Below, one piece after another: positions 6,860 through 7,680 of a DNA stretch of 7,680 nucleotides. Position 1 is the stretch's first letter. Every line of letters starts with the position of its first letter. The translations under genes and the position numbers were made by a program. This stretch comes from Planctomycetales bacterium (GTDB lineage: Bacteria > Planctomycetota > Planctomycetia > Gemmatales > Gemmataceae): contig JAGVLI010000139.1 of assembly GCA_020054355.1 (NCBI GenBank), forward strand, positions 1-7,680. The letters run 5' to 3'. The notes under the pieces were generated by a model, which worked only from the letters and a program-made list of their open reading frames with translations, had not been told where the DNA came from and searched no databases.

Positions 6860-7680
6860 TTAGACCAGTTCCCGCATCACCGGATGCTCGGTCAGATGTT
6901 GTGGGCGACCGGTCGGGTCCATGATCGTGGTGGTTTCCGGGTTGATGCCCAGGTTGTGGTACAGCGTGGCAAAAATTTCGCCGAAGTGGACCGGCCGGTT
7001 GGCGGCGTGTTCGCCCAGCCGGTTGGTCGCGCCGATGGCCTGTCCGGTCTTCATGCCGCCGCCTGCGAGGAAGGCACAGCTGACCTGCGGCCAGTGGTCG
7101 CGGCCCGCGCCGTTGTTGATCTTCGGCGTCCGGCCGAACTCGCCCCAGGCGATCACCGTCACGTCGTCCAGCATGCCGCGCACGTCCAGGTCTTCGATCA
7201 GGGCGCTCAGGCACTGGTCGAGCTTGCCGCCGTGGTCGCGGACCAGGTCAAAATTCTTGCCGTGGCTGTCCCAGCGGCCGAAGGAGAGCGTCACGCAGCG
7301 GGCGCCCGCCTCCACCAGCCGGCGGGCCATCAGCAGCTGATCGTTGACCGTCGGCGCGCCGTCGTACTGGAACTGGTAGGGCTTGCCGTCGCCATAGCGG
7401 GCCAGCACCTTTTCCGGCTCCCGGCTCACGTCCAAGGCTTCGAGCAGCTTGCTGGAAGTCAGCACGCCCAAGGCCCGTTCGGTGGCGGTATCGAGTCCAT
7501 CCATCTGGCCATTGGCGTCGAGGTCGCGGCGAAGGGTATCGAAGCTCGACCGCAGCTGCCGGCGGTCGGCCAACTGCGCGGTCGAGATGTTGAGCTTCAT
7601 GTTGGCCATGCCCGGCCCGTCCGGCTTGAAGGGGCCATAGGCCGGACCGAGGAAGCCGGTGCGCCCCGAATCGGACCACG
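6860..7680 (-). CDS. DUF1501 domain-containing protein (N-terminus beyond the right edge)
   Basis: The visible C-terminal 272 residues are in one uninterrupted frame to the window edge; the Met codon at 7609 is internal. The piece begins with the family segment TGFLGPAYGPFKPDGPGMANM. It continues with DGAPTVNDQLLMARRLVEAG, then the likely metal-site motifs WDSHG (113-117 counted from the internal Met at 7609) and AWGEFGRTPKIN (154-165), followed by GRDHWP and FLAGGGMKTGQAIGATN. DUF1501 proteins belong to the alkaline phosphatase/sulfatase-like superfamily and are abundant in planctomycetes. They are often next to PSCyt1/PSD1 (DUF1549/DUF1553) genes, which would lie outside this window. Family members commonly carry an N-terminal Tat-type signal, not visible here. 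Their substrate is generally unknown. The gene ends with its own terminator, so it is probably the last gene of its transcription unit. Confidence 0.95.
   Translation of the reverse strand, partial: WSDSGRTGFLGPAYGPFKPDGPGMANMKLNISTAQLADRRQLRSSFDTLRRDLDANGQMDGLDTATERALGVLTSSKLLEALDVSREPEKVLARYGDGKPYQFQYDGAPTVNDQLLMARRLVEAGARCVTLSFGRWDSHGKNFDLVRDHGGKLDQCLSALIEDLDVRGMLDDVTVIAWGEFGRTPKINNGAGRDHWPQVSCAFLAGGGMKTGQAIGATNRLGEHAANRPVHFGEIFATLYHNLGINPETTTIMDPTGRPQHLTEHPVMRELV

Overview
The window looks like chromosomal DNA from a high-GC planctomycete, probably Gemmataceae-like. Two pieces of evidence point that way: the C-terminal part of a DUF1501 protein, and a protein that starts with the TIGR02996 domain, which is best known from planctomycetes. 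All six genes I can support lie on the minus strand, so they are described below in transcription order, from high to low coordinates.

Right end (7680 to 6644): the C-terminal 272 residues of a DUF1501 protein, whose N-terminus lies outside the window. It is followed by a textbook intrinsic terminator (13-bp perfect stem, GAAA/TTTC loop, T-rich tail). A 216-bp intergenic stretch then carries a second, unexplained 13-bp perfect inverted repeat. Centre right (6643 to 5609): a 344-residue protein with an N-terminal TIGR02996 domain and a SUKH (SMI1/KNR4) domain. By hand counts of a few lines its GC is about 55-57%, against about 70% in lines sampled from the genes to its left.

Left two thirds (5501 to 1): four co-directional genes with gaps of 53, 41 and 86 bp, probably one transcription unit. 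They are an AMP-forming long-chain acyl-CoA ligase, a family 4 glycosyltransferase, a Wzx/TuaB-type polysaccharide flippase, and an O-antigen polymerase/ligase-like membrane protein cut by the left edge. The last three make a coherent module: sugar transfer on the cytoplasmic face, lipid-linked glycan flipping, then polymerisation or ligation. The ligase may supply an activated acyl group to the same pathway or may only be a neighbour; no acyltransferase is visible here.

Most of the window is ordinary. The most unusual item is a short composite repeat (a 7-bp tandem repeat running into a near-perfect 24-bp palindrome) inside the acyl-CoA ligase gene. It is translated in frame into an apparently variable linker. 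I found no tRNA, rRNA, CRISPR array, transposase or phage gene, and no clear evidence of a new defence or other multi-gene system.
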